Shown in pieces: positions 53,301-62,274 of a stretch of 64,000 bases of DNA. The first letter of the stretch is position 1; every line of letters starts with the position of its first letter. Position numbers and translations under genes: made by a program. The notes under the pieces are model-generated. The model was not told the origin of the DNA and made no database searches. It saw nothing but the letters and a program-made list of their open reading frames with translations. The stretch is from Mycolicibacterium helvum (GTDB lineage Bacteria; Actinomycetota; Actinomycetes; Mycobacteriales; Mycobacteriaceae). The DNA is taken from positions 1,736,001-1,800,000 of the forward strand of contig NZ_AP022596.1 of the NCBI RefSeq assembly GCF_010731895.1, written 5' to 3'.

Positions 53301-55147
53301 TTGTGCTCCTGATCATCGTCGTCAACGACCTCGGCATCCACCACGTCGTCGTCAGACGGACCGCCCGACCGACCCGCAGCCTGATCGGCCTGGGTGGACT
53401 CGTAGATCGCCGAAGCCAGCGCCTGCGACTCCTGGCCCAGCTTCTCCATCGCGGACTTGATCGCCCCGATGTCGGTGCCGGCCAGCGCCGTCTTGGCGTC
53501 GGTGACCGCAGCCTCGACCTTGGTCAAGGTGTCCTCGGGGACCTTTGAACCGCCTTCGGCAGAACGCTGTTCGGAGACGAACTTCTCCGTCTGGTAGACC
53601 AGCGATTCGGCCTGGTTGCGGACGTCAGCCTCTTCGCGACGCTTGCGGTCTTCCTCGGCATGCGCCTCGGCGTCCTTGATCATCCGGTCGATCTCTTCCT
53701 TGGACAGGCCGGAGCCTTCCTGGATCTTGATCGTGTTTTCCTTGCCGGTGCCCTTGTCCTTGGCGGTGACGTGCACGATGCCGTTGGCATCGATGTCGAA
53801 GGTCACCTCGACCTGGGGCACACCGCGCGGGGCCGGCGGCAGGCCGGTCAGCTCGAAGGAGCCGAGCAGCTTGTTGTGCGCCGCGATCTCGCGCTCACCC
53901 TGATAGACCTGGATCTGCACCGACGGCTGGTTGTCGTCGGCTGTGGTGAAGGTCTCCGACCGCTTGGTCGGGATGGTGGTGTTGCGCTCGATGAGCTTGG
54001 TCATCACGCCACCCTTGGTCTCGATACCGAGACTCAGCGGTGTGACGTCAAGCAGCAGAACGTCTTTCACCTCACCCTTGAGCACGCCGGCCTGCAGAGC
54101 AGCACCGACCGCGACGACCTCGTCGGGGTTGACGCCCTTGTTGGGCTCCTGGCCACCGGTGAGTTCCTTGACCAGATCGGTCACCGCGGGCATGCGGGTG
54201 GAACCACCCACCAGCACCACGTGGTCGATATCGGACACCGAGATGCCGGCGTCCTTGATGACCTGCTGGAACGGCGCACGCGTGCGGTCGAGCAGATCCT
54301 GGGTGATCTTCTGGAACTCCGAGCGAGTCAGCTGCTCGTCGAGGAACAGCGGGTTCTTGTCGGCGTCGACGGTGATGTAGGGCAGGTTGATCGACGTGCT
54401 TCCGCTGGAAGACAGTTCGATCTTGGCCTTCTCGGCGGCTTCACGAAGCCGCTGCATGGCCATCTTGTCCTTGGTCAGGTCGATGCCGCTGGTGCCCTTG
54501 AACTTGTCCACGAGCCATTCGACGATCCGGTCGTCCCAGTCGTCGCCACCGAGGTGGTTGTCACCCGAGGTCGCGCGGACCTCGACGACACCGTCGCCGA
54601 TCTCCAGCAGCGAGACGTCGAAAGTGCCGCCACCGAGGTCGAACACCAGGATGGTCTGTTCCTTGCTGCCCTTGTCCAGGCCGTAGGCCAGGGCCGCGGC
54701 AGTCGGTTCGTTGACGATGCGCAGCACGTTGAGGCCGGCGATCTGGCCGGCTTCCTTGGTGGCCTGACGCTGGGCGTCGTTGAAGTACGCGGGCACCGTG
54801 ATGACCGCGTCGGTGATGTCCTCGCCGAGGTAGCTTTCGGCGTCCCGCTTCAGCTTCATCAGCACACGGGCGCTGATCTCCTGCGGGGTGTAGTCCTTGC
54901 CGTCGATCTCGACGGTCCAGTCGGTGCCCACGTGTCGCTTTACCGAACGGATGGTCCGGTCGACGTTGGTCACCGCCTGGTTTTTGGCGGGCTGGCCGAC
55001 CAGCACCTCGCCGTTGCGTGCAAAAGCGACCACGGACGGCGTGGTACGGGATCCTTCGGAGTTGGCGACGACGACAGGGTCGCCACCCTCCAGTACCGCC
55101 ACGACGGAGTTGGTGGTCCCGAGGTCGATGCCGACCGCACGAGCCAT
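53297..55147 (-). CDS. dnaK: DnaK Hsp70 chaperone
   Basis: 616 residues. [11 protein letters not shown] at the N-terminus, [16 protein letters not shown] and [13 protein letters not shown] are the three Hsp70 signatures, and the linker [19 protein letters not shown] leads into the substrate-binding domain. The C-terminus is acidic and ends in DDDQEHK. The ATG at 55147 has a GGAGGA ribosome site. It leads the operon dnaK-grpE-dnaJ-hspR and is preceded by two HAIR-like elements, so its own operon product HspR represses it. Confidence 0.99.
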   Translation of the reverse strand: MARAVGIDLGTTNSVVAVLEGGDPVVVANSEGSRTTPSVVAFARNGEVLVGQPAKNQAVTNVDRTIRSVKRHVGTDWTVEIDGKDYTPQEISARVLMKLKRDAESYLGEDITDAVITVPAYFNDAQRQATKEAGQIAGLNVLRIVNEPTAAALAYGLDKGSKEQTILVFDLGGGTFDVSLLEIGDGVVEVRATSGDNHLGGDDWDDRIVEWLVDKFKGTSGIDLTKDKMAMQRLREAAEKAKIELSSSGSTSINLPYITVDADKNPLFLDEQLTRSEFQKITQDLLDRTRAPFQQVIKDAGISVSDIDHVVLVGGSTRMPAVTDLVKELTGGQEPNKGVNPDEVVAVGAALQAGVLKGEVKDVLLLDVTPLSLGIETKGGVMTKLIERNTTIPTKRSETFTTADDNQPSVQIQVYQGEREIAAHNKLLGSFELTGLPPAPRGVPQVEVTFDIDANGIVHVTAKDKGTGKENTIKIQEGSGLSKEEIDRMIKDAEAHAEEDRKRREEADVRNQAESLVYQTEKFVSEQRSAEGGSKVPEDTLTKVEAAVTDAKTALAGTDIGAIKSAMEKLGQESQALASAIYESTQADQAAGRSGGPSDDDVVDAEVVDDDDQEHK

Positions 55148-55178
55148 GATGAATCCTCCTGATAGTTACGTCTTTGGA

Positions 55179-55199
55179 TCTGAGCGAACCAGGCTCAAG
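55179..55199 (-). promoter_or_regulatory. second, weaker HAIR-like element before dnaK
   Basis: TCTGAGC, a seven-base spacer and GCTCAAG. The inner five pairs (TGAGC/GCTCA) are perfect and the outer two do not pair. It lies 32 bases from the dnaK start. Confidence 0.5.
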
Positions 55200-55233
55200 A
55201 CTGCCCCCGCCGGTAGGCGGTTGTCAAGCCATA

Positions 55234-55254
55234 GTTGAGTCTAATTCACTCAAG
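55234..55254 (-). promoter_or_regulatory. HAIR element (HspR operator) of the dnaK operon
   Basis: GTTGAGT (55234-55240), CTAATTC spacer, ACTCAAG (55248-55254). It matches the HspR consensus inverted repeat at all but one position. A TTGACA (-35-like, bottom strand, 55227-55222) follows it directly on the dnaK side. Confidence 0.88.
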
Positions 55255-55417
55255 TTATCAAGACGGTCAACGGCGAGGATTTCAGATTTGTTCCCGGGGA
55301 CCCGTAGTTGCAGGAATCCGCATGAGATGTCGGACCGTCACTTCACTGTCGGGAACCGGGAGAACGCTATCCCCCGACCTATCGCGAGATGGGTGAACGA
55401 CTATCGCCCTGGGATGG

Positions 55418-55720
55418 TCATTCGCCTTGTTTGCCGAACTGAGCGCGGATCGCTTCGGCAGCTTCGGGATTGTCTGCCGCCAGCTGCTGTAGGTACGCGA
55501 CGACATCACCGACCGTTCGAAGGCTTGCAAGATCTTCGTCGGGGATTTTCACGCCGTACTTGTCTTCCGTCTGGACCGCGATTTCCACCATGGACAGCGA
55601 GTCGATGTCCAGGTCGTCGACGAAGGATCTTTCAATGGTCACTTCGGCGGGCTCAATTCCGGTGACTTCCTCGATGATTTCGGCGATGCCGGCGACGAGT
55701 ACTTCTTGGGTGATGGTCAT
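55418..55720 (-). CDS. acyl carrier protein closely resembling AcpM
   Basis: 100 residues. Residues 10-75 read almost like AcpM, the meromycolate (FAS-II) carrier: GIAEIIEEVTGIEP, then SFVDDLDIDSLSMVEIAVQ with the phosphopantetheine Ser41, then KYGVKIPDEDLASLRTVGDV. The C-terminal extension of AcpM is about 15 residues shorter here. It is not next to fabD/kasA/kasB, where acpM usually lies. ATG 55720 follows AAGGA; the upstream open frame is not protein-like. It is 50 bases after the FAD oxygenase gene and likely co-transcribed with it, so it may serve that enzyme rather than mycolate synthesis. Confidence 0.92.
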   Translation of the reverse strand: MTITQEVLVAGIAEIIEEVTGIEPAEVTIERSFVDDLDIDSLSMVEIAVQTEDKYGVKIPDEDLASLRTVGDVVAYLQQLAADNPEAAEAIRAQFGKQGE

Positions 55721-55770
55721 GAGCGTCCTTCTCGGTTGCATTGGTGCTATCAGGGTTTGATGGTGTGGGT

Positions 55771-57123
55771 TCAACGTCGCATGGCCAGGCGCTCTCGGAG
55801 GTGGTGCGCTGCGACGTGGCCGAGGAAAACCGGTTCGAGTAGACGTTTCGGTGGGTCGATGAAATTGGCTACGCGCATGAGGCGTTCGGTGATGACCATG
55901 TCGTCGGCTGCCGATTCGAGGATTTTGCGGCGGGCCCATCCGACCGCACGCTTCAAGACCGGAGCGGGTGACCGGTCGGCTCCCACGGATGCCTGATCTG
56001 CATTTGAGGTCCATACCGGTTTGGTGATGGCTGCGACGGCCGCGTAGAACGACTGCGGGTCAACGGGATTGGCGCGACGGAGTTGGGCACGCAGCGTATC
56101 TCCATGAAGAGTTGCCATGGTCATGCCTTGACCATTGATGGGATCGAGGCTGCACAGCGCATCGCCTAGAACCACCAGACCGTCCGGGTAGCGTGTCGCC
56201 TGGTCGTAACGCCGCCACACGCCTCCGGGATAGCGGTACGTCATCACCTCGGTGAGCGGTTGCGCGCGCCCCAGAGCCGGTTGGACGTGAGACGGGATGA
56301 AGTCCTGCGCGAGGATCAGCATGTCGGCGAAATCGGTTGGTGCGTATGCCAGGTCGCCGACGCGGCCGGCGATGGTCAACATCCATATGTTGTTCTCGCA
56401 GGCCACGAGGCCACCGCGTTGGGCTTTGCCCTCGGGTAGGACGAGAATCATCCGTTCCAGGAAGCTGTCCTGGTCTGGGATCGCGATGAGTTGAGTGTGG
56501 TAGATGCCGTCGGCGGTGAATGTCTGCTCTGGAGGTCGGGGGTAGCCGAGCCGCTCCAGCAACAGCGGTGTGCGGGTGGCCCGGCCGGTGGCGTCGACGA
56601 TCAAGTCGGCGCTTAGCGTCTCCGAGCTTTTTGAGTCGCGGACGCCGACGCTGATACCGGTGACGCGATTCGGTTCGGTGGCGATGAGTTCGCCCACGTC
56701 CCGACCATCGAGGAACGTGACGTCGGGCATCGCTGCTACCCGCCGGCGTAGATGAAACTCCAGGAAAGGTCGGCTGGCCAGGTAGGTGACCAATGCCGTC
56801 GGGTCCGCCGCTGGACCGCTTCGATTGAAGGTGTACGGGCCTATTCGACTGTAGATCCGTCGCATGTCGGAGTCGTCAAGGACCACAGCACCGGCGTCCG
56901 TCAGGTCGGCTAGGAAGCCTGGATGTAGCTCCTCCAGAATCTGGGAGCCGCGACTGAGCAAGCTGTGCAGATGCCGTCCCTGCGGCACCCCACGTCGATC
57001 AATGGGACTGTCGGGCAGAAGGTCTCGCTCCACCACCGTCACGGAGGCGTACTGCTCGGCAAGCACCGACGCGGCTACGAGGCCTGCGATACCCGCGCCG
57101 AGGACAACGGCGTGATCGTTCAC
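55771..57123 (-). CDS. FAD-dependent oxygenase (UbiH/PHBH-like)
   Basis: 450 residues. The FAD motif VVLGAGIAGLVAASVLAE is at 6-23, the second dinucleotide region VDATGRATRTPLLLERLGY near 189, and the third FAD motif GDALCSLDPINGQGMTMA near 317. RGVPQGRHLHSLL marks a group of flavin enzymes that act on large hydrophobic or carrier-bound substrates. It could hydroxylate, epoxidise or halogenate; the halogenase Trp motif is absent. GTG 57123 follows TAGGAGG. Next to an ACP gene, action on an ACP-bound acyl chain is possible but unproven. Confidence 0.85.
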   Translation of the reverse strand: MNDHAVVLGAGIAGLVAASVLAEQYASVTVVERDLLPDSPIDRRGVPQGRHLHSLLSRGSQILEELHPGFLADLTDAGAVVLDDSDMRRIYSRIGPYTFNRSGPAADPTALVTYLASRPFLEFHLRRRVAAMPDVTFLDGRDVGELIATEPNRVTGISVGVRDSKSSETLSADLIVDATGRATRTPLLLERLGYPRPPEQTFTADGIYHTQLIAIPDQDSFLERMILVLPEGKAQRGGLVACENNIWMLTIAGRVGDLAYAPTDFADMLILAQDFIPSHVQPALGRAQPLTEVMTYRYPGGVWRRYDQATRYPDGLVVLGDALCSLDPINGQGMTMATLHGDTLRAQLRRANPVDPQSFYAAVAAITKPVWTSNADQASVGADRSPAPVLKRAVGWARRKILESAADDMVITERLMRVANFIDPPKRLLEPVFLGHVAAHHLRERLAMRR

Positions 57124-57147
57124 TTCGGCCTCCTAGAACCGCACTAC

Positions 57148-57188
57148 CGACGGTTCGTCGATTACATACTGCAAGTCGGTATACGACT
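57148..57188. promoter_or_regulatory. two palindromes between the FAD oxygenase and its TetR gene
   Basis: CGACG-GTT-CGTCG (57148-57160) and AGTCG-GTATA-CGACT (57174-57188) are perfect inverted repeats in the 91-base divergent gap. They are the natural operator candidates of the TetR at 57215. Confidence 0.55.
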
Positions 57189-57214
57189 GTTGGTCGATGA
57201 GTATTATCGGGATG

Positions 57215-57823
57215 GTGAGCGACGTCAAGGTCAGTCGGCGCGAAAGATATGCCGCACAAACGTGTGAAGCCGTACTCGGATCAGCCAAGACGTTGTTCGT
57301 GTCCAAGGGTTTCGACGCGACGTCCGTCGATGAGATCGCCGATCTCGCACAGGCGAGCAAAGGGGCGGTCTACCACCACTTCCGTGACAAACAGGCCATC
57401 TTCACCGAACTGTTCCGCGCCAGCCAGGAAGCGGTGACGGCCAAGGTGATCGAGGCGATGCCTAGCGTGGCCGAAGAGCCGTGGGCAAAGGTGCAGACGG
57501 CAATCCGCCTGTTCCTTCACGGCTACGTCGCCGACGACGATGCCCGCGCACTCCTTCGGCAGGTGGTGAGCGTCTTGGGTTGGGATCGCGTACGGGAACT
57601 CAACGAACAGCAGACGCTGCCCTTTCTGCGCGCGACCCTCGAGAACTTCGTGGCCAACGGCTACGCCCGCCCGGTCCCGATCGAGGCCACCGTCGAACTC
57701 TTCTTCAGCATGTTCTACAACGCCGTCTTGTTCATCACCGACGCCAAAGACCCCGATAAGGCTTCAACCGAGGTCGAGACGGTCATCTTCTGTGCGCTCG
57801 AGGGGCTCAAACCCTCCCCATAG
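57215..57823 (+). CDS. TetR-family repressor
   Basis: 202 residues. The helix-turn-helix is clear: TSVDEIADLAQASKGAVYHHFRDK (in two stretches). The ligand-binding domain is typical. Start GTG 57215 is chosen because TATTAT (57202-57207) ends seven bases before it; ATGs at 57197 and 57212 are alternatives. It is divergent from the FAD oxygenase-ACP operon, which it probably represses. The ligand is unknown. Confidence 0.88.
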   Translation: MSDVKVSRRERYAAQTCEAVLGSAKTLFVSKGFDATSVDEIADLAQASKGAVYHHFRDKQAIFTELFRASQEAVTAKVIEAMPSVAEEPWAKVQTAIRLFLHGYVADDDARALLRQVVSVLGWDRVRELNEQQTLPFLRATLENFVANGYARPVPIEATVELFFSMFYNAVLFITDAKDPDKASTEVETVIFCALEGLKPSP

Positions 57824-57843
57824 ATGATGTCCCCACAATCTGG

Positions 57844-57878
57844 TGCGGGCCGAATGGAGGTTGGGCACGCGGCCCGCA
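57844..57878 (+). terminator. hairpin after the TetR gene at 57215
   Basis: TGCGGGCCG (57844-57852) pairs perfectly with CGGCCCGCA (57870-57878). A second stem CTTTGA/TCAAAG lies at 57900-57930. Together they separate two convergent operons across a 242-base gap that holds no gene. Confidence 0.6.
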
Positions 57879-58065
57879 TCTCTGGTAGCTAATCTGAGGC
57901 TTTGACCTGATCGCCTGTTACGGATCAAAGGGTTCGCCGGCCTGTTGGCACGTCTGTCATGCTCACCCTTTTCCTGCAGCGTTACTTGCCCCCTAGCCAC
58001 GTCTGCTGGTGGACAGTGGGGTCGACGCCGGAAGCCGAGTTCGTGCCTCGTAAGCGGCGGGGCAC

Positions 58066-58341
<276 letters not shown>

Positions 58342-59592
58342 CTAGTGAGTGGATTGGTGGAGCAGGTTTTCGACAGTGTCGACTACGCGTGCGGCACCGT
58401 CCTCGCCAGTGATACGCGCGGCGAGTTGCTTTGTCTTATTCGCGATTTGGTGGTCGGTGACGGCCGCGCGGATGGCGTCGGAGAGCTTGTCTGCGGTCAG
58501 TGCGCGTTGCGGGATCGTCGCGGCACTGGCACCGAGGTCGCGTAAGCGCCGCGCCCAGAAGGGTTGATCTCCGACGGGCCCGGGTAGGGCGATGGTAGGG
58601 ACGCCGGAGCGCAGGGCGGCGGCGGTGGTCCCGGCGCCGCAGTGATGGGCGACGGCGGCCATTTGAGGGAATAGCCAGTGGTGGGGTGCTTCGCCGATCG
58701 TGAGGACGTCGTCGCCGGATATCTCGAGGCCTGCCCACCCGGCTTGGACGACACCACGCGTACCCGCCTGCCCCAGCGCACCAGCAATGATGAGGGCCAG
58801 CTGTTCGGCACGCGGTGCGGTGATCACGGTGCTGCCGAGGCCAATGAACACCGGGGCTGGGCCGGCGGCCAGGAAATCGGTCAGCGCCTGCGGTGGCTGC
58901 CATCCCGGTGTCGGCGGCGGCCACCAGTACCCCACGACCTGCAGGTCGGCCCGCCAATCGGCCGGTCGCGGGAGGAAGGTGGGCGAATAGCCGTGCAGGA
59001 TGGGCCAGTTCCCCAGAGTGCGCCGACGTCGTAGCGCCCGCGCCGAGATCTTGGGCAGCCCGAGGTCGCGACGGAACCCGGCGACGACCCCGCCGTAGAG
59101 GCGGTCGATGACCCACCCGGCGGTATCGGCCGCCGCCCGGTTACCCATGGCGCCCATGGACCAGGCGCCCAGCACAGTCGGCGGGTAGGCGGCCGTGGCC
59201 GACAGCGGCTGCAGTCGCACCCCGAGCGACGGAATTCCTTTGGCTTCGGCGAGCGGATGTCCAGCCAATTCCGACAATGGCGACAGCAGCAGGATGTCGG
59301 CGGGTATATCGCTCAACGCGTCCAGAATTAACTGACCTGTTTTGCGCACTCCTCGGGGCGTGAAGATCGCGGCGAGAGTCTCTCTTGAGGTCGCGTCGGC
59401 GTGATCGATACCTGGGGTGAAGTCAGCGGGTAGCTCACAAAATTCCAACCCACACTCCGTGATCAGGCCGGCAAACGGCGTGTACGCGGCCACCACGACC
59501 CGGTGCCCGGCTTTCTGCAGGGCCACCCCCACCCCTGCAAGGGGGGCGACGTCGCCATGGCTGCCGACGGCGGCGATCGCCACGGTGCTCAT
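58342..59592 (-). CDS. GT1-family glycosyltransferase (sterol/macrolide type)
   Basis: 416 residues of the GT-B fold. The N-terminal AAVGSHGDVAPLAGVGVAL and the C-terminal nucleotide-sugar block HHCGAGTTAAALRSGVPTIA then GPVGDQPFWARRL are typical of GT1 enzymes. This group includes the mycobacterial Rv1524/Rv1526c type and macrolide- or sterol-glycosylating enzymes. The first Gly of the usual HHGGAG is Cys. It transfers sugar from an NDP-sugar to a small hydrophobic acceptor. It overlaps the TetR gene by ATGA and runs into atpE, so all three are coupled. The acceptor is unknown. Confidence 0.9.
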   Translation of the reverse strand: MSTVAIAAVGSHGDVAPLAGVGVALQKAGHRVVVAAYTPFAGLITECGLEFCELPADFTPGIDHADATSRETLAAIFTPRGVRKTGQLILDALSDIPADILLLSPLSELAGHPLAEAKGIPSLGVRLQPLSATAAYPPTVLGAWSMGAMGNRAAADTAGWVIDRLYGGVVAGFRRDLGLPKISARALRRRRTLGNWPILHGYSPTFLPRPADWRADLQVVGYWWPPPTPGWQPPQALTDFLAAGPAPVFIGLGSTVITAPRAEQLALIIAGALGQAGTRGVVQAGWAGLEISGDDVLTIGEAPHHWLFPQMAAVAHHCGAGTTAAALRSGVPTIALPGPVGDQPFWARRLRDLGASAATIPQRALTADKLSDAIRAAVTDHQIANKTKQLAARITGEDGAARVVDTVENLLHQSTH

Positions 59593-60218
59593 TGCCCGCT
59601 GCTCACGACGCGTCCGAAGATCTCGACCAGGTCTTCGCCGTAACCTCGTGCGTCATAACCGGGTTCGCGCAGAATTTTCTCCACCACGGAGTTGACGGCT
59701 CCGCGAACCGCCATCGCCGTCGATTCAAGGGGAAAGTCGCCGAACTCGCCGTTGCGCTGCCCGGCAGCCAAGATTGCCATGGGATCGAGCACGGTCAGCT
59801 GCTCAGCGACCTCCGGGCTAAGTCCGAGCTCATCGAAGCGCCGTCCGTCGCCAGGCGCAAAGTTCGTGGCCGTCGAGGTCAGCGCTAGAAGCGCAGCTCG
59901 GTGCGTGCCGAAGTATTCGATGCAGGAGCGGATGTAGGCGTTGAGCTTGCCTGTTGCGGTGGTCTCGGCATCCAGCGCCGGGGCCACCAGCGCAAGCATC
60001 GTTCGGTACATGTGCTCGACGATCGCGTCGACGAGGTTGTCCTTGCTCCCGAAGTGGTAGAGCACCGCACTCATCGCGATACCCACACGATCCGCAATCT
60101 TGCGGATCGACGCCTGTGGGTAACCCACCTCGGCGATCACTTCGATCGCGCAGGCCACGATCTGCGCCTTACGCGCAGTCCGGGTGAACGACTCAGGCCG
60201 CTCGTCCTTGGATCCCAT
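59589..60218 (-). CDS. TetR-family repressor, first gene of the GT-AtpE operon
   Basis: 209 residues from ATG 60218. The HTH reads ASIRKIADRVGIAMSAVLYHFGSK. The core has the typical all-helical TetR form. A TTG at 60245 would add nine residues but lies too close to the TACTAT -10 (60253-60248). A nested palindrome (60258-60282) sits just upstream, so autoregulation with the downstream glycosyltransferase and AtpE genes is likely. Confidence 0.88.
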   Translation of the reverse strand: MGSKDERPESFTRTARKAQIVACAIEVIAEVGYPQASIRKIADRVGIAMSAVLYHFGSKDNLVDAIVEHMYRTMLALVAPALDAETTATGKLNAYIRSCIEYFGTHRAALLALTSTATNFAPGDGRRFDELGLSPEVAEQLTVLDPMAILAAGQRNGEFGDFPLESTAMAVRGAVNSVVEKILREPGYDARGYGEDLVEIFGRVVSSGQ

Positions 60219-60257
60219 AAACCGAACATAGATCGGCCAAACCAAGAATAGTAGAGG

Positions 60258-60282
60258 TGATCTAATATCAGATCATCTGATC
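60258..60282 (-). promoter_or_regulatory. nested TetR operator upstream of the TetR-GT-AtpE operon
   Basis: TGATCT-N6-AGATCA (60258-60275) overlaps GATCA-TC-TGATC (60271-60282); both are perfect palindromes built from the same TGATC unit. The region is A/T-rich in contrast to its surroundings. A TACTAT -10 follows on the operon side. Confidence 0.65.
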
Positions 60283-60361
60283 AAAACTATATCCCTGGCA
60301 GTGACTTCTGAATCGGAGTTTCCAGATCGGGCGACTTCTCAGTCCGCCGCCACCACACCCG

Positions 60362-60973
60362 TCACTCCGCCGATGGCAGGCGCACGCCGGTCGCCAGTTC
60401 GGCGTACTCGCGCATCAATCGCAGGGCTGTCTGCCGGTCGAGCGCCGGGTCCCGCGCCACGATGCGATATCCGAGGTAGTCCTCTAACGACATCAACGTC
60501 ATCGCGATGTCACGGGCAGGCGACCCGAGGCGAAACGCTCCGGCCCGCTCACCGTCGGTGAGCACGCGGGCATAGAGATCCACCTGCCGGTGATAGATCC
60601 CCTGGACGTCGCGACGCTGGTCCAGCTCGAAGCCTGCGGCGAGCACCGCCCGCCAAATAGACCGCCATTCCGCATCCTCCGGCCCCGCCGGGAGTCCCGC
60701 GGCGATGGTCAACGCCAGTTGCGTGGGGGCGTCATCGGTGCGCTCGACGACTGCGAGCCGCTCGTCATAGAAGCGAACGTCGGACCGCAGGGCCAACTCC
60801 GACAACAGTTGATCCATGTCCTTGAAGTAGTAGCGGACGGCATTGGCCGTCAGCCCAAGTTCGGCAGCAACGTCGGCGATCTTGAGGCTCGCTAGATCGT
60901 GTCGTTCGATCAAAGCAATTGCGGCATCAAGGATTTCACTGCGGCGCTCAACTCGTCGACTAGGCCGTGCCAC
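60362..60973 (-). CDS. TetR-family repressor of the P1-peptidase/permease operon
   Basis: 203 residues from GTG 60973. HTH: SLKIADVAAELGLTANAVRYYFKD. The ligand domain contains AEWRSIWRAVLAAGFELDQRRD and a late ARDIAMTLMSLEDYLGY helix. The frame is open to 61045, so a longer start is possible; GTG 60973 has an AGAGGAAG site about 10 bases upstream. It is divergent from the peptidase gene, with a perfect palindrome in the gap. Confidence 0.85.
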   Translation of the reverse strand: MARPSRRVERRSEILDAAIALIERHDLASLKIADVAAELGLTANAVRYYFKDMDQLLSELALRSDVRFYDERLAVVERTDDAPTQLALTIAAGLPAGPEDAEWRSIWRAVLAAGFELDQRRDVQGIYHRQVDLYARVLTDGERAGAFRLGSPARDIAMTLMSLEDYLGYRIVARDPALDRQTALRLMREYAELATGVRLPSAE

Positions 60974-61109
60974 CGGTCGTCCACTTCCTCTTGGCAGTCC
61001 AGCCGATTCGGCTCGTATGGGGCGAGGGTACTCGGCACCCCGCACTCACCTCGAGCGTGCCCCACACCCATTTTTGCGTTTCTCTTGCGAAATCCGCACC
61101 CGGCGCGCA

Positions 61110-61132
61110 TTCTTTTCCAACTAAGAAAAGAA
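61110..61132. promoter_or_regulatory. perfect palindrome between TetR and P1-peptidase genes
   Basis: TTCTTTTC-CAACTAA-GAAAAGAA: eight-base arms without mismatch around seven bases. It ends 21 bases before the peptidase GTG, so a bound repressor would block that promoter. Confidence 0.7.
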
Positions 61133-61153
61133 CCCACTGATCTGGAGGAACAC

Positions 61154-62266
61154 GTGCGGGCCCGAGATCTCGGCGTCGTCATCGGTGAACATCCCACCGG
61201 GCCGAACAACGCCATCACCGACGTCTCCGGGGTGCGTGTCGGACACACCACGTTGGATCAGGTGGGCCCGCCCGCCGTCCACACCGGGGTGACCGTCGTC
61301 GTCCCGCACGACGACATCTGGACCCAACCCCTCTTCGCGGGGGCACACCGACTCAATGGCAGCGGCGAGTTCACCGGCCTGGAATGGATTCGCGAATCGG
61401 GTGAGCTCACGTCAGCCATCGCCCTGACCAACACCCATAGTGTCGGAGTCGTCCGCGACGAATTGGTCTCCGCGCAGGTGAGTGTCCGTGGCGAGGGGCT
61501 CTATTGGTCGCTCCCGGTCGTCGGCGAGACCTACGACGGAGTGCTCAACGACATCAACGGCCACCACGTGCACCCCCAACACGTGCGGTCTGCGCTGGAC
61601 TCCGCACGCGGCGGGCCCGTCGCGGAGGGCAATGTCGGAGGCGGTACGGGGATGATCTGCCACGGCTTCAAGGGGGGTATCGGCACCTCGTCTCGGGTCA
61701 CCGACACCGCCGCGGGCCGCTACACCGTGGGCGTGCTGGTCCAGGCCAATCATGGCCGGCGCGAACGGCTCCGCGTCAACGGCGTACCCGTGGGCGAAGT
61801 GATCGGGCCCGACGTGGTGCCTCTGCCCGAGGTCTCCCCGCGGTATGAGGCGGGTTCAGGCTCGATCATCGTCATCGTCGCAACCGATGCACCCCTGCTG
61901 CCGCACCAATGCACCCGCCTGGCGCAGCGGTCAGCGCTCGCCGTCGGACGACTGGGCGGTAGCGGCGAACAATACAGCGGCGACCTGATGTTGGCATTCG
62001 CCACGGGCAACCGTGGCATTCCGCCCTATGCCTGGGACGAGGACCCGGCCACCGCGACGCCCGAAGTGCCACTGCGGATGGTCGCCCCGCAGCTGATGAC
62101 CCGCCTCTTCGATCTGACGATCGAAGCGACCGAAGAAGCGATCGTGAACGCGTTGACCTCCGCCACCACGATGACTGGACACCACGGCATGACCGCATAT
62201 GCGCTCGACCACAACCTGTTTCGCGATTCCCTCACGCCGACCCAGCAACAAATCCGTCGATCATAG
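61154..62266 (+). CDS. P1-family (DmpA-like) aminopeptidase
   Basis: 370 residues. The family starts with PNNAITDVSGVRVGH (17-31) and has the autoprocessing segment GNVGGGTGMICHGFKGGIGT followed by SSR; Ser180 is the likely nucleophile exposed by self-cleavage. P1 enzymes are Ntn-type and remove N-terminal D- or beta-amino acids from peptides and amides. GGAGGAA precedes GTG 61154; the open frame further upstream crosses the operator. The APC permease follows eight bases later. Confidence 0.9.
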   Translation: MRARDLGVVIGEHPTGPNNAITDVSGVRVGHTTLDQVGPPAVHTGVTVVVPHDDIWTQPLFAGAHRLNGSGEFTGLEWIRESGELTSAIALTNTHSVGVVRDELVSAQVSVRGEGLYWSLPVVGETYDGVLNDINGHHVHPQHVRSALDSARGGPVAEGNVGGGTGMICHGFKGGIGTSSRVTDTAAGRYTVGVLVQANHGRRERLRVNGVPVGEVIGPDVVPLPEVSPRYEAGSGSIIVIVATDAPLLPHQCTRLAQRSALAVGRLGGSGEQYSGDLMLAFATGNRGIPPYAWDEDPATATPEVPLRMVAPQLMTRLFDLTIEATEEAIVNALTSATTMTGHHGMTAYALDHNLFRDSLTPTQQQIRRS

Positions 62267-62274
62267 GAGCCCCG

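Noticed and set aside
53660..55162. 500-codon open frame antisense to dnaK
   Set aside because: Same reason: high-GC antisense shadow of a clear dnaK gene.
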